NCBI GenBank assembly: GCA_021199635.1
Contig: JAJQHS010000052.1
Coordinates: 1 to 36,113 of the forward strand
From: Bacillota bacterium
GTDB lineage: Bacteria > Bacillota > Clostridia > Oscillospirales > Oscillospiraceae
Reading direction: 5' to 3'
Length of the DNA stretch: 36,113 nt
Positions 7,803 to 15,662 of this stretch are shown in pieces. The notes under the pieces are model-generated. The model saw only the letters and a program-made list of their open reading frames with translations. It was not told the origin of the DNA and did no database searches. Within the stretch, counting starts at the first letter, position 1. Each line of letters opens with the position of its first letter. Made by a program: the position numbers and the translations under genes.

Positions 7803-7831
7803 TTGACAGCGTCCGCAGAACCAAATAAAAT
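7803..7831 (+). promoter_or_regulatory. Promoter of the two-component operon
   Basis: TTGACA (7803-7808) and TAAAAT (7826-7831) are 17 bases apart, 31 bases before the regulator start. It is the stronger of two candidates; the other is TTGAGG-N17-TACTAT at 7742-7770. Confidence 0.8.
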
Positions 7832-7862
7832 AGACCCAAATCCACCGGAAAGGAGCAGAAAT

Positions 7863-8534
7863 ATGCTGAAAATTTTGATCGCGGAGGATGATTCGGAACT
7901 GAGGCGGCTGTTTGCCCATGTCCTGATCAAAAACGGATACACGGTCAAGGAAGTGTCCAACGGCAAGGAAGCCCTGGACGCCATGGATAACGATTACTTC
8001 GACCTGATCATTTCCGACATCATGATGCCGGTGATGGACGGCTACGAATTTGTTCGGATGCTGCGGGACGCCGGGAACTGCACCCCCGTGCTGATGATCA
8101 CCGCGAAGGACGCTTTCGACGATATGCGCCTGGGCTTCCTCTCCGGCACGGACGACTATATGATCAAGCCGGTAAATGTGAACGAGATGGTGCTGCGGGT
8201 GCAGGCGCTGCTCCGCCGTGCGCAGATGATCAGCGAGCGGAAGCAGACCCTCGGCAGCACCGTGCTGGAATACGACACCTTCACCGTAACGGCAAACGGG
8301 GAGAGCCAGGTTCTGCCGCAGAAGGAATTCCTGCTGCTGTACAAGATGGCCTCCTACCCCGGCAAAATATTCACCCGTCAGCAGCTTATGGACGAGGTCT
8401 GGGGATATGACAGCGACAGCGATTCCCACACCGTGGATGTGCATATCGGCAAGCTCCGGGACCGGTTCCGCGGCAATCCGGATTTCAAAATCGTTACCAT
8501 GCGAGGCGTCGGATATAAGGTGGTGAAGCAATGA
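7863..8534 (+). CDS. OmpR/PhoB-family response regulator
   Basis: A 223-residue cytoplasmic transcription factor. The receiver domain (residues about 1-115) has acidic pocket EDD at 8-10, phospho-acceptor Asp52 in IISDIMMPVMDG and the conserved Lys in MIKPVN. The C-terminal winged-helix domain shows LPQKEFLLLYKMASYPG, FTRQQLMDEVWGYD, HTVDVHIGKLRDRF and GVGYKVVKQ. The ATG at 7863 has AAGGAG 7 bases upstream. It overlaps the kinase gene by ATGA. Upstream 11-bp repeats suggest autoregulation. Both partners are intact although the genes on both sides are broken. Confidence 0.95.
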   Translation: MLKILIAEDDSELRRLFAHVLIKNGYTVKEVSNGKEALDAMDNDYFDLIISDIMMPVMDGYEFVRMLRDAGNCTPVLMITAKDAFDDMRLGFLSGTDDYMIKPVNVNEMVLRVQALLRRAQMISERKQTLGSTVLEYDTFTVTANGESQVLPQKEFLLLYKMASYPGKIFTRQQLMDEVWGYDSDSDSHTVDVHIGKLRDRFRGNPDFKIVTMRGVGYKVVKQ

Positions 8535-9589
8535 GCGCGCGGTCGGATTTCCAGCAGCTGCGGGAGCGGGCGACCCGGTTCAGCCTGCGGGCTCGGCTGA
8601 CGCTTAGCATTGGCCTGGTGGTGCTATTCAGTATCGGGCTAGGGCTGGCGCTGGCGTACCTGCTGGAGCTGATCTTCCCGCCGATCAGCAAGCTTCCCAC
8701 CATATTGCAGCTGATTATCTACAGCTACGCGATTGCCACGGTCATCGCCCGGTTTATGACCAGGAGCGTCAGCGATCCCATTAAGGCGCTCTGCCAGGGA
8801 ATGCAGGCGGTGGCGGACGGGGATTTCTCCGTGCAGCTGACCACGAAATCCCGGTTTGGGGAGATGCAGGAGCTGTTCGCCGGGTTCAACATGATGGTCA
8901 AGGAGCTGCAATCCACTGAGATTCTGCAAACCGATTTCGTATCCAATGTATCCCACGAATTCAAAACCCCCATCAACGCCATTGAGGGCTACACGACGCT
9001 TTTGCAGAATACGGACAATATTGACCCAGTGGAAAACGAGTATATTGAGAAGATCATATTCAATACCAAGCGGCTCTCCTCCCTGGTCAGCAACATCTTG
9101 CTCCTTTCCAAAATTGAGAACCAGTCCATCCCCACGAACCAGACGCAGTTCCGCCTGGACGAGCAAGTTCGGGAGGCGATCCTGGCGCTGGAATCCATGT
9201 GGGAGCCGAAGGAGATCGACTTTGACGTGGATCTATGCGAAATCAACTATTTCGGCAACGAAAATCTGCTGTACCACGTGTGGATGAACCTGATGAGCAA
9301 CGCCATCAAGTTCAGCCCGCAGGGCGGAACGGTGAGGATCCGCCTGTATACGCAGGAGGAGTGCCTGTACTTCCTTGTGGAGGACCAGGGGCCCGGCCTT
9401 TCCGAGGAGGCAAAAAAGCACGTCTTCGACAAATTCTATCAGGAGGACACCTCCCACAAGGCGGAGGGCAACGGGCTGGGGCTTGCGCTGGTAAAGCGGA
9501 TCCTTACGATGACCGGCGGAGAGGTTTTCGCAGACAATCTGCCGGAGCGGGGCTGCCGCTTCACGGTAAAGCTGGCCGCAGACACTTGA
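8531..9589 (+). CDS. Sensor histidine kinase with minimal extracellular region
   Basis: A 352-residue membrane kinase, partner of the preceding regulator. Two helices (residues about 24-49 and 57-76) are joined by only about 8 residues, so there is almost no external sensor domain. A HAMP segment (77-130) follows, then the dimerisation helix with His142 in SNVSHEFKTPINAIEGY, the N box NLMSNAIKF (253-261), G1 DQGPG (285-289), an F box around KFYQ, and G2 GNGLGL (313-318). All catalytic motifs are intact. Short-loop kinases often sense membrane stress or use an accessory protein; which applies here is unknown. Confidence 0.93.
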   Translation: MSARSDFQQLRERATRFSLRARLTLSIGLVVLFSIGLGLALAYLLELIFPPISKLPTILQLIIYSYAIATVIARFMTRSVSDPIKALCQGMQAVADGDFSVQLTTKSRFGEMQELFAGFNMMVKELQSTEILQTDFVSNVSHEFKTPINAIEGYTTLLQNTDNIDPVENEYIEKIIFNTKRLSSLVSNILLLSKIENQSIPTNQTQFRLDEQVREAILALESMWEPKEIDFDVDLCEINYFGNENLLYHVWMNLMSNAIKFSPQGGTVRIRLYTQEECLYFLVEDQGPGLSEEAKKHVFDKFYQEDTSHKAEGNGLGLALVKRILTMTGGEVFADNLPERGCRFTVKLAADT

Positions 9590-9614
9590 ATTTCAAGACA
9601 GGCACCTGCCCGTC

Positions 9615-9839
9615 ATGGTCTTTCACGACACTGGGAAGCTAAAGACGCTGATGATTTTTCCCTCCATTTTCAAAGGGGCCCATATCCGCCACACGGACAA
9701 AATCGCGATCTTGTCCGGCGATGAGATTACGGTGAAATATGACCGCCCGACTGCGTTGCAGATCGATGGCGAAACCATTTTGAATGTAACCTCCTATACC
9801 GCCGTTTCCGCCGCGAAAAGCGGCGCGGAGCAAAGGTAA
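9615..9839 (+). pseudogene. 3' remnant of a diacylglycerol kinase/YegS-type lipid kinase
   Basis: The frame that ends at 9839 reads LMIFPSIFKGAHIRHTDKI, then a beta-rich stretch and YDRPTALQIDGETILNVTSY. That matches the C-terminal domain of the YegS/BmrU/DagK lipid-kinase family, where the D(R)P..LQ.DGE motif is conserved. The N-terminal nucleotide-binding domain (GGDGT motif) is missing; the remnant begins within 25 bases of the kinase stop. There is no ribosome site before the in-frame ATG at 9615. About 70 of 300 residues remain. Confidence 0.62.
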
Positions 9840-9867
9840 GGGACCGCAGGATGCTGCTCTATATGCC

Positions 9868-9904
9868 AAAAAACGGGCTGCCCCACAAATTTGTGGGGCA
9901 GCCC
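9868..9904 (-). terminator. Terminator of the germination operon (perfect 15-bp palindrome)
   Basis: GGGCTGCCCCACAAA (9875-9889) is followed directly by its exact inverted copy (9890-9904). On the minus strand the stem is followed by G and six T, so it ends transcripts from the gerA-type operon, 194 bases after the last stop. On the plus strand no T run follows. Confidence 0.75.
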
Positions 9905-10030
9905 ACTGCTGTCTGGGAGGGTGTCCACCGCCCCAGCTCCCCGGAACCGGCGCAGGTGTAAGCCTCTGGAATTGTTTGCATGTTTTCCATTTGGAGTGAG
10001 AATGGTATCATTCGGTTTTGGCGCTATGTA

Positions 10031-10059
10031 CCGCCGCAAAGGATGTGCCCTTGCGGCGG
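10031..10059. other. GC-rich hairpin in the 3' leader of the germination operon
   Basis: CCGCCGCAA (10031-10039) pairs with TTGCGGCGG (10051-10059) around an 11-base loop. No T run follows on either strand, so it is not a standard terminator. The rest of 9905-10098 shows no gene. It may stabilise the 3' end of the minus-strand transcript. Confidence 0.4.
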
Positions 10060-10098
10060 TCGTCCGCAGATTGCCCGTCTAGTGATTCCATCTGCCGT

Positions 10099-11055
10099 TT
10101 ACTGCCGGCTGCGCTCCCCTTTTTGCCTGCACAGCTTTACGGCTGTTTCCATCAGTGGAACTGCCGCCCAAAGGGTCAGGCTGACCGCCGCGGAGAAAAG
10201 AGGTGGGACCTCCAGCGGCAGCAGCATCTGCGCCAGTGCCAGCCCTGCGCAGATCCATACGCCCCATTGCCCCAGCCCCGGGCGGAGCCGGTCAGCCATC
10301 GTTCCTGCCGTGCTGAGCACCAGGCTGAACATCGCGAACCATCCGACCGTCAGCACACAGGAGATCACCGCCTCGAATCGCTCCGCAACACCGAACAGGG
10401 AAATGCTTTCGCTGTAAAATATCAGCGGGTTCCGGGCTTCCTCCGCTACGGACGGGCTCAGGCTCCCGCCGATCCATAGCGCAGCCGCTGCCGCCACAGC
10501 AGCCGCCGCCAGCGGCAGCCACGCGACTCCACGCGCCCCGCCACCGGGCAGGAACACCGCCAGGCACGGAAGCAGAAGCAGCGGGAGCAGCTCCGGGTCC
10601 GGTGCGCCCCACTCCGGCGCCATCCACTCCGCCTCAAGCCCCGACGTTCCCGCGCCAAACACGATCCCCAGGATCAGCGCCGCCGGCCAGAATAAAATGG
10701 CTCCGGCATTCGCCGCTTTTTTCGCGCCGCTCCTGGCGGAAAAGGCCGCCAGCAGGAGTAGGATGCCAGGAATGACCGGGTATGTGTCCCCATGCTCCCA
10801 GCTGTCTGCGCTCCGTGCCGCAATGCTGCCCAGATACACGCTGAGCCATACCCATTGGAGTAGGCACACCGGCCGGGAGGCGGACAGATTTTCCCCGCAC
10901 AGCCGCAGCACGCAAAACCCGATCAGTCCGCATGCAGCAGCCGCCGGCAGCACCGCCGCCCAACGGCATCCGCCGGATAACGTGATCGCTGGGATGCACA
11001 CTGCGGTCAGGAGCCACGCGGCGCGCGTGCCATTTGCCGTTTTCTTACTGAACAA
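10099..11055 (-). CDS. GerB-type spore germination permease
   Basis: A 318-residue polytopic membrane protein of about nine to ten helices, related to the GerAB/endospore germination permease branch of amino-acid/polyamine transporters that binds the nutrient germinant. Family-like segments are VIPGILLLLAAFSARSGAKKA and the later ISLFGVAERFEAVI, which corresponds to the conserved FG..ERFE region. It is shorter than typical GerB (about 365). The likely start is TTG at 11055 with AAAGGAAG 8 bases upstream, overlapping the previous gene by 11 bases. It is the last gene of the operon. Sequence is Ala/Leu/Pro-rich, so the family call depends on those segments and the gerA neighbour. Confidence 0.72.
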   Translation of the reverse strand: MFSKKTANGTRAAWLLTAVCIPAITLSGGCRWAAVLPAAAACGLIGFCVLRLCGENLSASRPVCLLQWVWLSVYLGSIAARSADSWEHGDTYPVIPGILLLLAAFSARSGAKKAANAGAILFWPAALILGIVFGAGTSGLEAEWMAPEWGAPDPELLPLLLLPCLAVFLPGGGARGVAWLPLAAAAVAAAAALWIGGSLSPSVAEEARNPLIFYSESISLFGVAERFEAVISCVLTVGWFAMFSLVLSTAGTMADRLRPGLGQWGVWICAGLALAQMLLPLEVPPLFSAAVSLTLWAAVPLMETAVKLCRQKGERSRQ

Positions 11056-11512
11056 GGCACAATCTTCCTTTCTGCTGCACCAGCACCGGCAGCTCCGGCT
11101 GGCCGGTAAGGCAGTCGTGGAGCGTCACATCCGGCTCGTGTACGGTCAGATATTCCGCCGCTTCCTCCAGCTCCGGTGTGTCCCAGGTCAGGCACACCGC
11201 GCAGGCCGGGCGCAGGGAATCCGCCAGCGCCGGTAAAAGCGTCTGGCAGTCCGGTGAAAGCAGCAAATAGTCCGCCGTTTCCAGGAAAATCATCCCGGGC
11301 GTCGTATCTGCCAGGTCCTGCAGTGCGGCATCCAGATCCGCGCCCTCCCCGGAATACCCGGTATCCGTCTCAATGCGCAACGTATCCGCCTGCCGGGAAA
11401 TTTGCAGCAGCTTCACCGGCGACAGCTGCGCCAGGTCCGTTCCGCCGAATGGCTCCCCGTTGAGCGCCAACACGGCACAGAACAGGAGCAGGTACACGAT
11501 CCACCGCCTCAT
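11045..11512 (-). CDS. Short GerC-like protein of the germination operon
   Basis: A 155-residue protein with an N-terminal signal or anchor (MRRWIVYLLLFCAVLALNG). The gene position, between gerA and gerB with a 4-base ATGA overlap upstream and 11-base overlap downstream, is that of GerC. The middle (GGTDLAQLSPVKLLQI and MIFLETADYLLLSPDC) loosely resembles the start of GerAC-type proteins. It has no canonical lipobox, since the Cys in LLFC follows Phe, and it is less than half the usual length of about 380. No stop or frameshift explains this. GGAGG is 8 bases before the ATG. The function as the third receptor subunit is inferred from context. Confidence 0.55.
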   Translation of the reverse strand: MRRWIVYLLLFCAVLALNGEPFGGTDLAQLSPVKLLQISRQADTLRIETDTGYSGEGADLDAALQDLADTTPGMIFLETADYLLLSPDCQTLLPALADSLRPACAVCLTWDTPELEEAAEYLTVHEPDVTLHDCLTGQPELPVLVQQKGRLCLVQ

Positions 11513-12966
11513 CGCTGCTTCCTCCGGTCCACAGGGTGGAACAATGGGTTCCGCACCTTCTCAAACTTCTGCCGGTTTTTCAGGATCGACGCCGTCTGCA
11601 AATTGGAGACCGGCTCCAGATAGTCCACATCCAGGCTGGTCAGCCCGGACAGGTGGATCACCAGCAGTAAAAATCCCACCGTCATGCCAAACAACCCCGT
11701 AAGCGCAGACAGCGCCGCAATGCCGAACCTCCATACCCGGATGGCGTCGGCGAAATCCCGATTGGGCAGGACAAAGCCGCATACACCGGCCGTACTGATG
11801 ACGATCAGCGCCGCGGGGGAAATCAGGTTCGCATCCACCGCAGCGGTCCCCACCACGATTCCGCCGATCACGGACACCGACTGGCCAATGGCCTGGGGCA
11901 TATGCACGCCGGATTCCTGCAAAAGCTCGAATGCCAGCAGCAGTCCCAATACCTCCACCGTGGTGGAGAACGGGACGGACTGCTTGCTCTCGATCATGGC
12001 TCTGAGAAGCGGCAATGGGATCATCTCCGGATGGAAGGCCGCCATGGCAATATAAAATCCCGGCAGCAGCAGGCTCAGCAGCAGCGCGCCGCAGCGCAGC
12101 AGCCGGACGCAGGAGGCGGAAACATAGTCCTTCCCCCAGTCCTCCGGGGATTCCATCAGCGTGCCCACATCCACCGGCGCCATGTATCCCATGGGCAGCC
12201 CATCCACCAGCAGACCCACTCTTCCCTCCAGAAGCCCCTGGCAGAAGCGGTCGGTCCGCTCCGTATACTGCAGCAGCGGGAAAGCCGTCGCCCGGGAGCC
12301 GGTGAGATACTGCTCCACCGAGGCCGGGGTCAGGAATCCGTCAATGTCAATGGCGTCCAGCCGGGCCTGCATCCGAGACACCAGCTCCGGATTCGTAATG
12401 CCATGGATCCACGCCACCGTCACATTGGTCAGGCTGCGTCTGCCCACCGTGGTCTCGTACAGCCGCAGCTCCGGCGTGCGCAGGTGGCGGCGGATCAGGC
12501 TGGTGTTGGAGCGCACGGTTTCCACGAAAGCGTCCTTCGCGCCCTTGGCAGTATGCTCCATCTCCGGCGGGGAGATCCCCCGCTTTTCCCCGGTTTTGAC
12601 CTCAAAGGCAATGGCTCCCGCCTCCGGGAACAGGATCACGCAGAAGCCGTTCACCAGCTTACTCGCTGCGTCGTCCAGGCTTTCGCAGGGAACGGCCACC
12701 GAATTATAAATATCGCCTGCCAGCGCGCTGTCATACAGCGCCTGGATGCTCTGTCCGCGCAGCTGCTGGGAAATCGGCTTTATGACATATTCCGAGGTGT
12801 CTCCGCCGGAGGTCAGGCCGTCGATGGTATACGCGTACAGGGTAAACTCCCCGCAGCGCAGCTCCCGGGCGTCAAAATCCCCTGCGCCGTCGAAAATGCT
12901 GCGGATATTCTCATCTGTCAGCTTTCCCGGATACATTGGCTCCGGGCGGGGCGTATGCGGCTCCAT
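11509..12966 (-). CDS. GerA-type spore germination receptor subunit
   Basis: A 485-residue inner-spore-membrane protein of the GerA/SpoVAF family. The N-terminal half is soluble (about residues 1-290), with family segments SNTSLIRRHLRTPELRLYE, VTVAWIHGITNPELV and EGRVGLLVDGLP. About five helices follow, including FSTTVEVLGLLLAFELLQE and GIVVGTAAVDANLISPAALI. The ATG at 12966 is preferred because GGAGG lies 8 bases upstream; a GTG three codons earlier lies inside that site. It is the first gene of gerA-gerC-like-gerB-like. No clear sigma-G promoter was found in the 116 bases to mnmE. Confidence 0.9.
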   Translation of the reverse strand: MEPHTPRPEPMYPGKLTDENIRSIFDGAGDFDARELRCGEFTLYAYTIDGLTSGGDTSEYVIKPISQQLRGQSIQALYDSALAGDIYNSVAVPCESLDDAASKLVNGFCVILFPEAGAIAFEVKTGEKRGISPPEMEHTAKGAKDAFVETVRSNTSLIRRHLRTPELRLYETTVGRRSLTNVTVAWIHGITNPELVSRMQARLDAIDIDGFLTPASVEQYLTGSRATAFPLLQYTERTDRFCQGLLEGRVGLLVDGLPMGYMAPVDVGTLMESPEDWGKDYVSASCVRLLRCGALLLSLLLPGFYIAMAAFHPEMIPLPLLRAMIESKQSVPFSTTVEVLGLLLAFELLQESGVHMPQAIGQSVSVIGGIVVGTAAVDANLISPAALIVISTAGVCGFVLPNRDFADAIRVWRFGIAALSALTGLFGMTVGFLLLVIHLSGLTSLDVDYLEPVSNLQTASILKNRQKFEKVRNPLFHPVDRRKQR

Positions 12967-13021
12967 TCTCTTCACCTCCCGGCTAGCTTTCCCGGAAAGG
13001 GGCGGATTATCCGCTTGCCGA

Positions 13022-13050
13022 TTGCTTTTTTTCCCATTCGGTGGTATGAT
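13022..13050 (+). promoter_or_regulatory. Promoter of mnmE
   Basis: TTGCTT (13022-13027) and TATGAT (13045-13050) are 17 bases apart, 32 bases before the mnmE start. Confidence 0.75.
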
Positions 13051-13082
13051 GACGGGGAAACTTGTTTCAGGAGGAAATTTCC

Positions 13083-14444
13083 ATGTCTTACCCCATTGCG
13101 GCGGTATCCACCGGCTCCAATCTCAGCGCCATTGGCATTCTCCGGCTGTCCGGGGAAGGCTGCGGTACGGTCGCCGGGCGGGCTTTTACATTGCACAGCG
13201 GCATGCCCCTTACCGAAGCGCCGAACCGGAAGCTGGTGCTGGGCACGCTGCATGATGCCCGCGGGCGGGTCATTGACAGCTGCCTGGCGGTGTACACCCG
13301 CGCACCCAACACCTACACCGGTGAGGACACCGTGGAGATTCACTGCCACGGCTCGCCCGCCGTGCTCGCCGCCGGATTGGAGGCGCTGTACCTGGCCGGC
13401 GCAAAACCTGCCGCCCGAGGGGAGTTCACCAAGCGGGCGTTCCTTAATGGCAAGCTGGACCTGACTCAGGCGGAGGCAGTGATCGATCTGATCGAGGCGG
13501 ATACCGCCGACGCCGCCGCCAACGCCGCCGGGCAGGTGGGCGGCGCCCTGCAGAAGAAGCTGGCGCCGATTTATGAGGATCTGACGGATATATGCAGCCA
13601 TTTCCACGCAGTTCTGGACTATCCGGACGAGGATATTGCGGATTTCGGCCTGGAAAATTACCGGCAAACCCTGAAATCCGACGCCAGGGCGCTCTATTCC
13701 CTGCTGCAAACCTACGGCCAGGGGCGCATCCTGCGCTCCGGTGTAGCCGCCGCCATTGTGGGCAAGCCGAATGTGGGGAAATCCAGCCTGCTCAATGCCC
13801 TGGCCGGATTCGAGCGGGTCATCGTCACCGAGGTTGCCGGGACCACCCGTGACACCGTAGAGGAGCCGGTCCTGCTGGGGCATACCCGCCTGCGCCTGAT
13901 CGACACCGCCGGGATCCGGGACACCACGGACCGGCTGGAGGCTATGGGCGTGGCCCGCTCCCAGGCCGCCGCGGAGGATGCCGACCTGGTGATTTTCCTG
14001 TGTGACGGCTCCCAGGCTCTGACCGATGAGGATCGGGCAGTCATGGACATCTGCCTGGAAAAGGAAAATGCCATCGCCCTGATCAACAAGATCGACCTGG
14101 GGCAGGTGGTGCAGCCTTCCGACCTCCCCTTCTGCAACATTGTGGAGATTTCTGTCCGCACCGGTCAGGGGCTGGAGCAGCTTGCCGACCTGGTGGACAC
14201 GCTGTTTGCGGGCAGCGTCCCCTGCGACGGCTCCGTGCTGACCAATCCCCGGCAGTATGACGCGATCCGGCGGGCCTACCAGGCAATGCTGGATGCGCTG
14301 CAGGGGCTGTCGCTGGGGCAGACACCGGATGCCGTGCTGACGGATGTGGAATCTGCCATGGCCGCCATCGGGGAGGTCACCGGCGCCACCGTCCGGGAGG
14401 ATATTACCGCCCGCATTTTCGAACGATTCTGTGTAGGAAAGTGA
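13083..14444 (+). CDS. mnmE: tRNA modification GTPase MnmE
   Basis: A 453-residue GTPase that works with MnmG to add the aminomethyl or carboxymethylaminomethyl group at C5 of wobble uridine 34. The N-terminal formyl-THF-binding domain (1-118) is followed by a helical domain in which the G domain is inserted: G1 GKPNVGKSS at 227-235, G2 GTTRDT at 253-258, G3 DTAG at 274-277 and G4 NKID at 334-337. The C-terminus ends RFCVGK, with the catalytic Cys450 of the conserved C(I/L/V)GK motif. AGGAGG is 8 bases before the ATG. mnmG does not follow; instead a cysteine desulfurase gene starts 4 bases later. Confidence 0.97.
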   Translation: MSYPIAAVSTGSNLSAIGILRLSGEGCGTVAGRAFTLHSGMPLTEAPNRKLVLGTLHDARGRVIDSCLAVYTRAPNTYTGEDTVEIHCHGSPAVLAAGLEALYLAGAKPAARGEFTKRAFLNGKLDLTQAEAVIDLIEADTADAAANAAGQVGGALQKKLAPIYEDLTDICSHFHAVLDYPDEDIADFGLENYRQTLKSDARALYSLLQTYGQGRILRSGVAAAIVGKPNVGKSSLLNALAGFERVIVTEVAGTTRDTVEEPVLLGHTRLRLIDTAGIRDTTDRLEAMGVARSQAAAEDADLVIFLCDGSQALTDEDRAVMDICLEKENAIALINKIDLGQVVQPSDLPFCNIVEISVRTGQGLEQLADLVDTLFAGSVPCDGSVLTNPRQYDAIRRAYQAMLDALQGLSLGQTPDAVLTDVESAMAAIGEVTGATVREDITARIFERFCVGK

Positions 14445-14448
14445 TCGC

Positions 14449-15576
14449 ATGATTTATCTGGACAATTCCGCCACCACCAAGCCCTGCAAAGCGGCTGTGG
14501 CGGCTATGACAAAAGCGCTGACCGAAAGCTGGGCCAATCCCAGCGCCCTGTACGGCTTTGGCTTCGAGGCCGCCGCCGCCCTGCGGGAAGCACGCCGCAA
14601 GACCGCCGCTGCCCTGGGGGCGGAGAGTGACCGGGTCTTCTTCACCTCCGGCGGAACAGAGGCGGACAACTGGGCGATCCTGGGCACGATCCGGCGCATG
14701 GGCAAACGGGGCAAGCACATCGTCACCACCGCCATTGAGCACGACGCGGTGCTGAACTCCATGAAATTTTTGGAGGGGCAGGGCTTTTCGGTCACCTATC
14801 TTGCCCCGGATGCCAAGGGGAATGTTTCGGTGGAGGCACTGAAGGGTGCCCTGCGGAAGAACACCATCCTGGTGTCCATCATGATGGTGAATAACGAGGT
14901 CGGCTCGGTGATGCCCATCAGTGCCATGGCCAGGCTCACCCATAAGCTCTGCCCGGATGCCATTTTCCACACGGACGCGGTGCAGGGCTTCCTGAAGCTG
15001 CCCTTCTCCGCAAGGAGCCTGGGCGCCGACCTGATCACCGTATCCTCCCATAAGATCCACGGCCCCAAGGGCGCGGGTGCGCTGTACATCAGCCCCAGGC
15101 TGAAGTCCTTCCCCCCGCTGATCCTGGGCGGCGGGCAGGAAGGCGGCATGCGCAGCGGCACGGAGGCGACCCCGGCAATTATGGGCTTCGCCGCGGCCTG
15201 CGAAGCCATGTCCGCCACCTTCCGGGAGGACATTTCCCGGGAAAAGGCGCTGCTGGACGGGCTTGTGGAGCGGCTCTCCCACCTGGAGGGGGTCACAGTC
15301 AACGGCGCCCATGAAGCGCCCCACATTCTGAGCCTGTCGGTGCCCGGCGTCCCCACTCAGAACAGCATCAATCTGCTGCAGGATGCGGGGATCTGCGTTT
15401 CCGCCGGCTCTGCCTGCGCCAAAGGCCACCGCAGCCATGTCCTTGCGGCCATGCACCTGCCTCCGGAAACCATGGACGGCTCCTTCCGCATTTCCCTGTG
15501 CCGGGACACCACCGCGCAGGAGCTGGAGGAATTCGTGCGGGTTCTGGAGGCGGAGATCCTGCCCCACCGGCGATAA
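14449..15576 (+). CDS. Cysteine desulfurase, NifS/IscS-like class V aminotransferase
   Basis: A 375-residue PLP enzyme that removes sulfur from cysteine to form a protein persulfide. It begins MIYLDNSATT like the NifS family. PLP-site residues are His98 in AIEHDAVL, Asp175 in FHTDAVQG and Lys202 in SSHKIHGPKG. The sulfur-accepting Cys323 lies in SAGSACAKGH. It starts 4 bases after mnmE with no clear terminator or promoter between, so the two are co-transcribed. Since MnmE acts on wobble uridine C5 and thiolation of the same uridine C2 needs a desulfurase, a role in tRNA thiolation is inferred. Fe-S assembly is an alternative. Confidence 0.9.
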   Translation: MIYLDNSATTKPCKAAVAAMTKALTESWANPSALYGFGFEAAAALREARRKTAAALGAESDRVFFTSGGTEADNWAILGTIRRMGKRGKHIVTTAIEHDAVLNSMKFLEGQGFSVTYLAPDAKGNVSVEALKGALRKNTILVSIMMVNNEVGSVMPISAMARLTHKLCPDAIFHTDAVQGFLKLPFSARSLGADLITVSSHKIHGPKGAGALYISPRLKSFPPLILGGGQEGGMRSGTEATPAIMGFAAACEAMSATFREDISREKALLDGLVERLSHLEGVTVNGAHEAPHILSLSVPGVPTQNSINLLQDAGICVSAGSACAKGHRSHVLAAMHLPPETMDGSFRISLCRDTTAQELEEFVRVLEAEILPHRR

Positions 15577-15611
15577 ACGCATATCGATCATTTCCGGGAG
15601 CGGAATGTTTC

Positions 15612-15636
15612 AGGGGAGGGCCAATGGCCCTCCCCT
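15612..15636. terminator. Hairpin between convergent genes
   Basis: Twelve-base arms AGGGGAGGGCCA / TGGCCCTCCCCT flank one base. The hairpin lies between the desulfurase stop and the ABC gene stop. Neither side has a T run, so termination is probable only from position. Confidence 0.5.
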
Positions 15637-15662
15637 GCTGCATATGTGTGAATTTGTAGCGG

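Noticed and set aside
9794-10039. 81-codon minus-strand frame in the gap after the germination operon
   Set aside because: It runs through the operon's terminator palindrome, has no ribosome site and shows no motif.
12967-13082. Sigma-G promoter for the germination operon
   Set aside because: GAATG fits a -35 half, but nothing like CATXHTA stands 17-18 bases downstream; the promoter remains unidentified.
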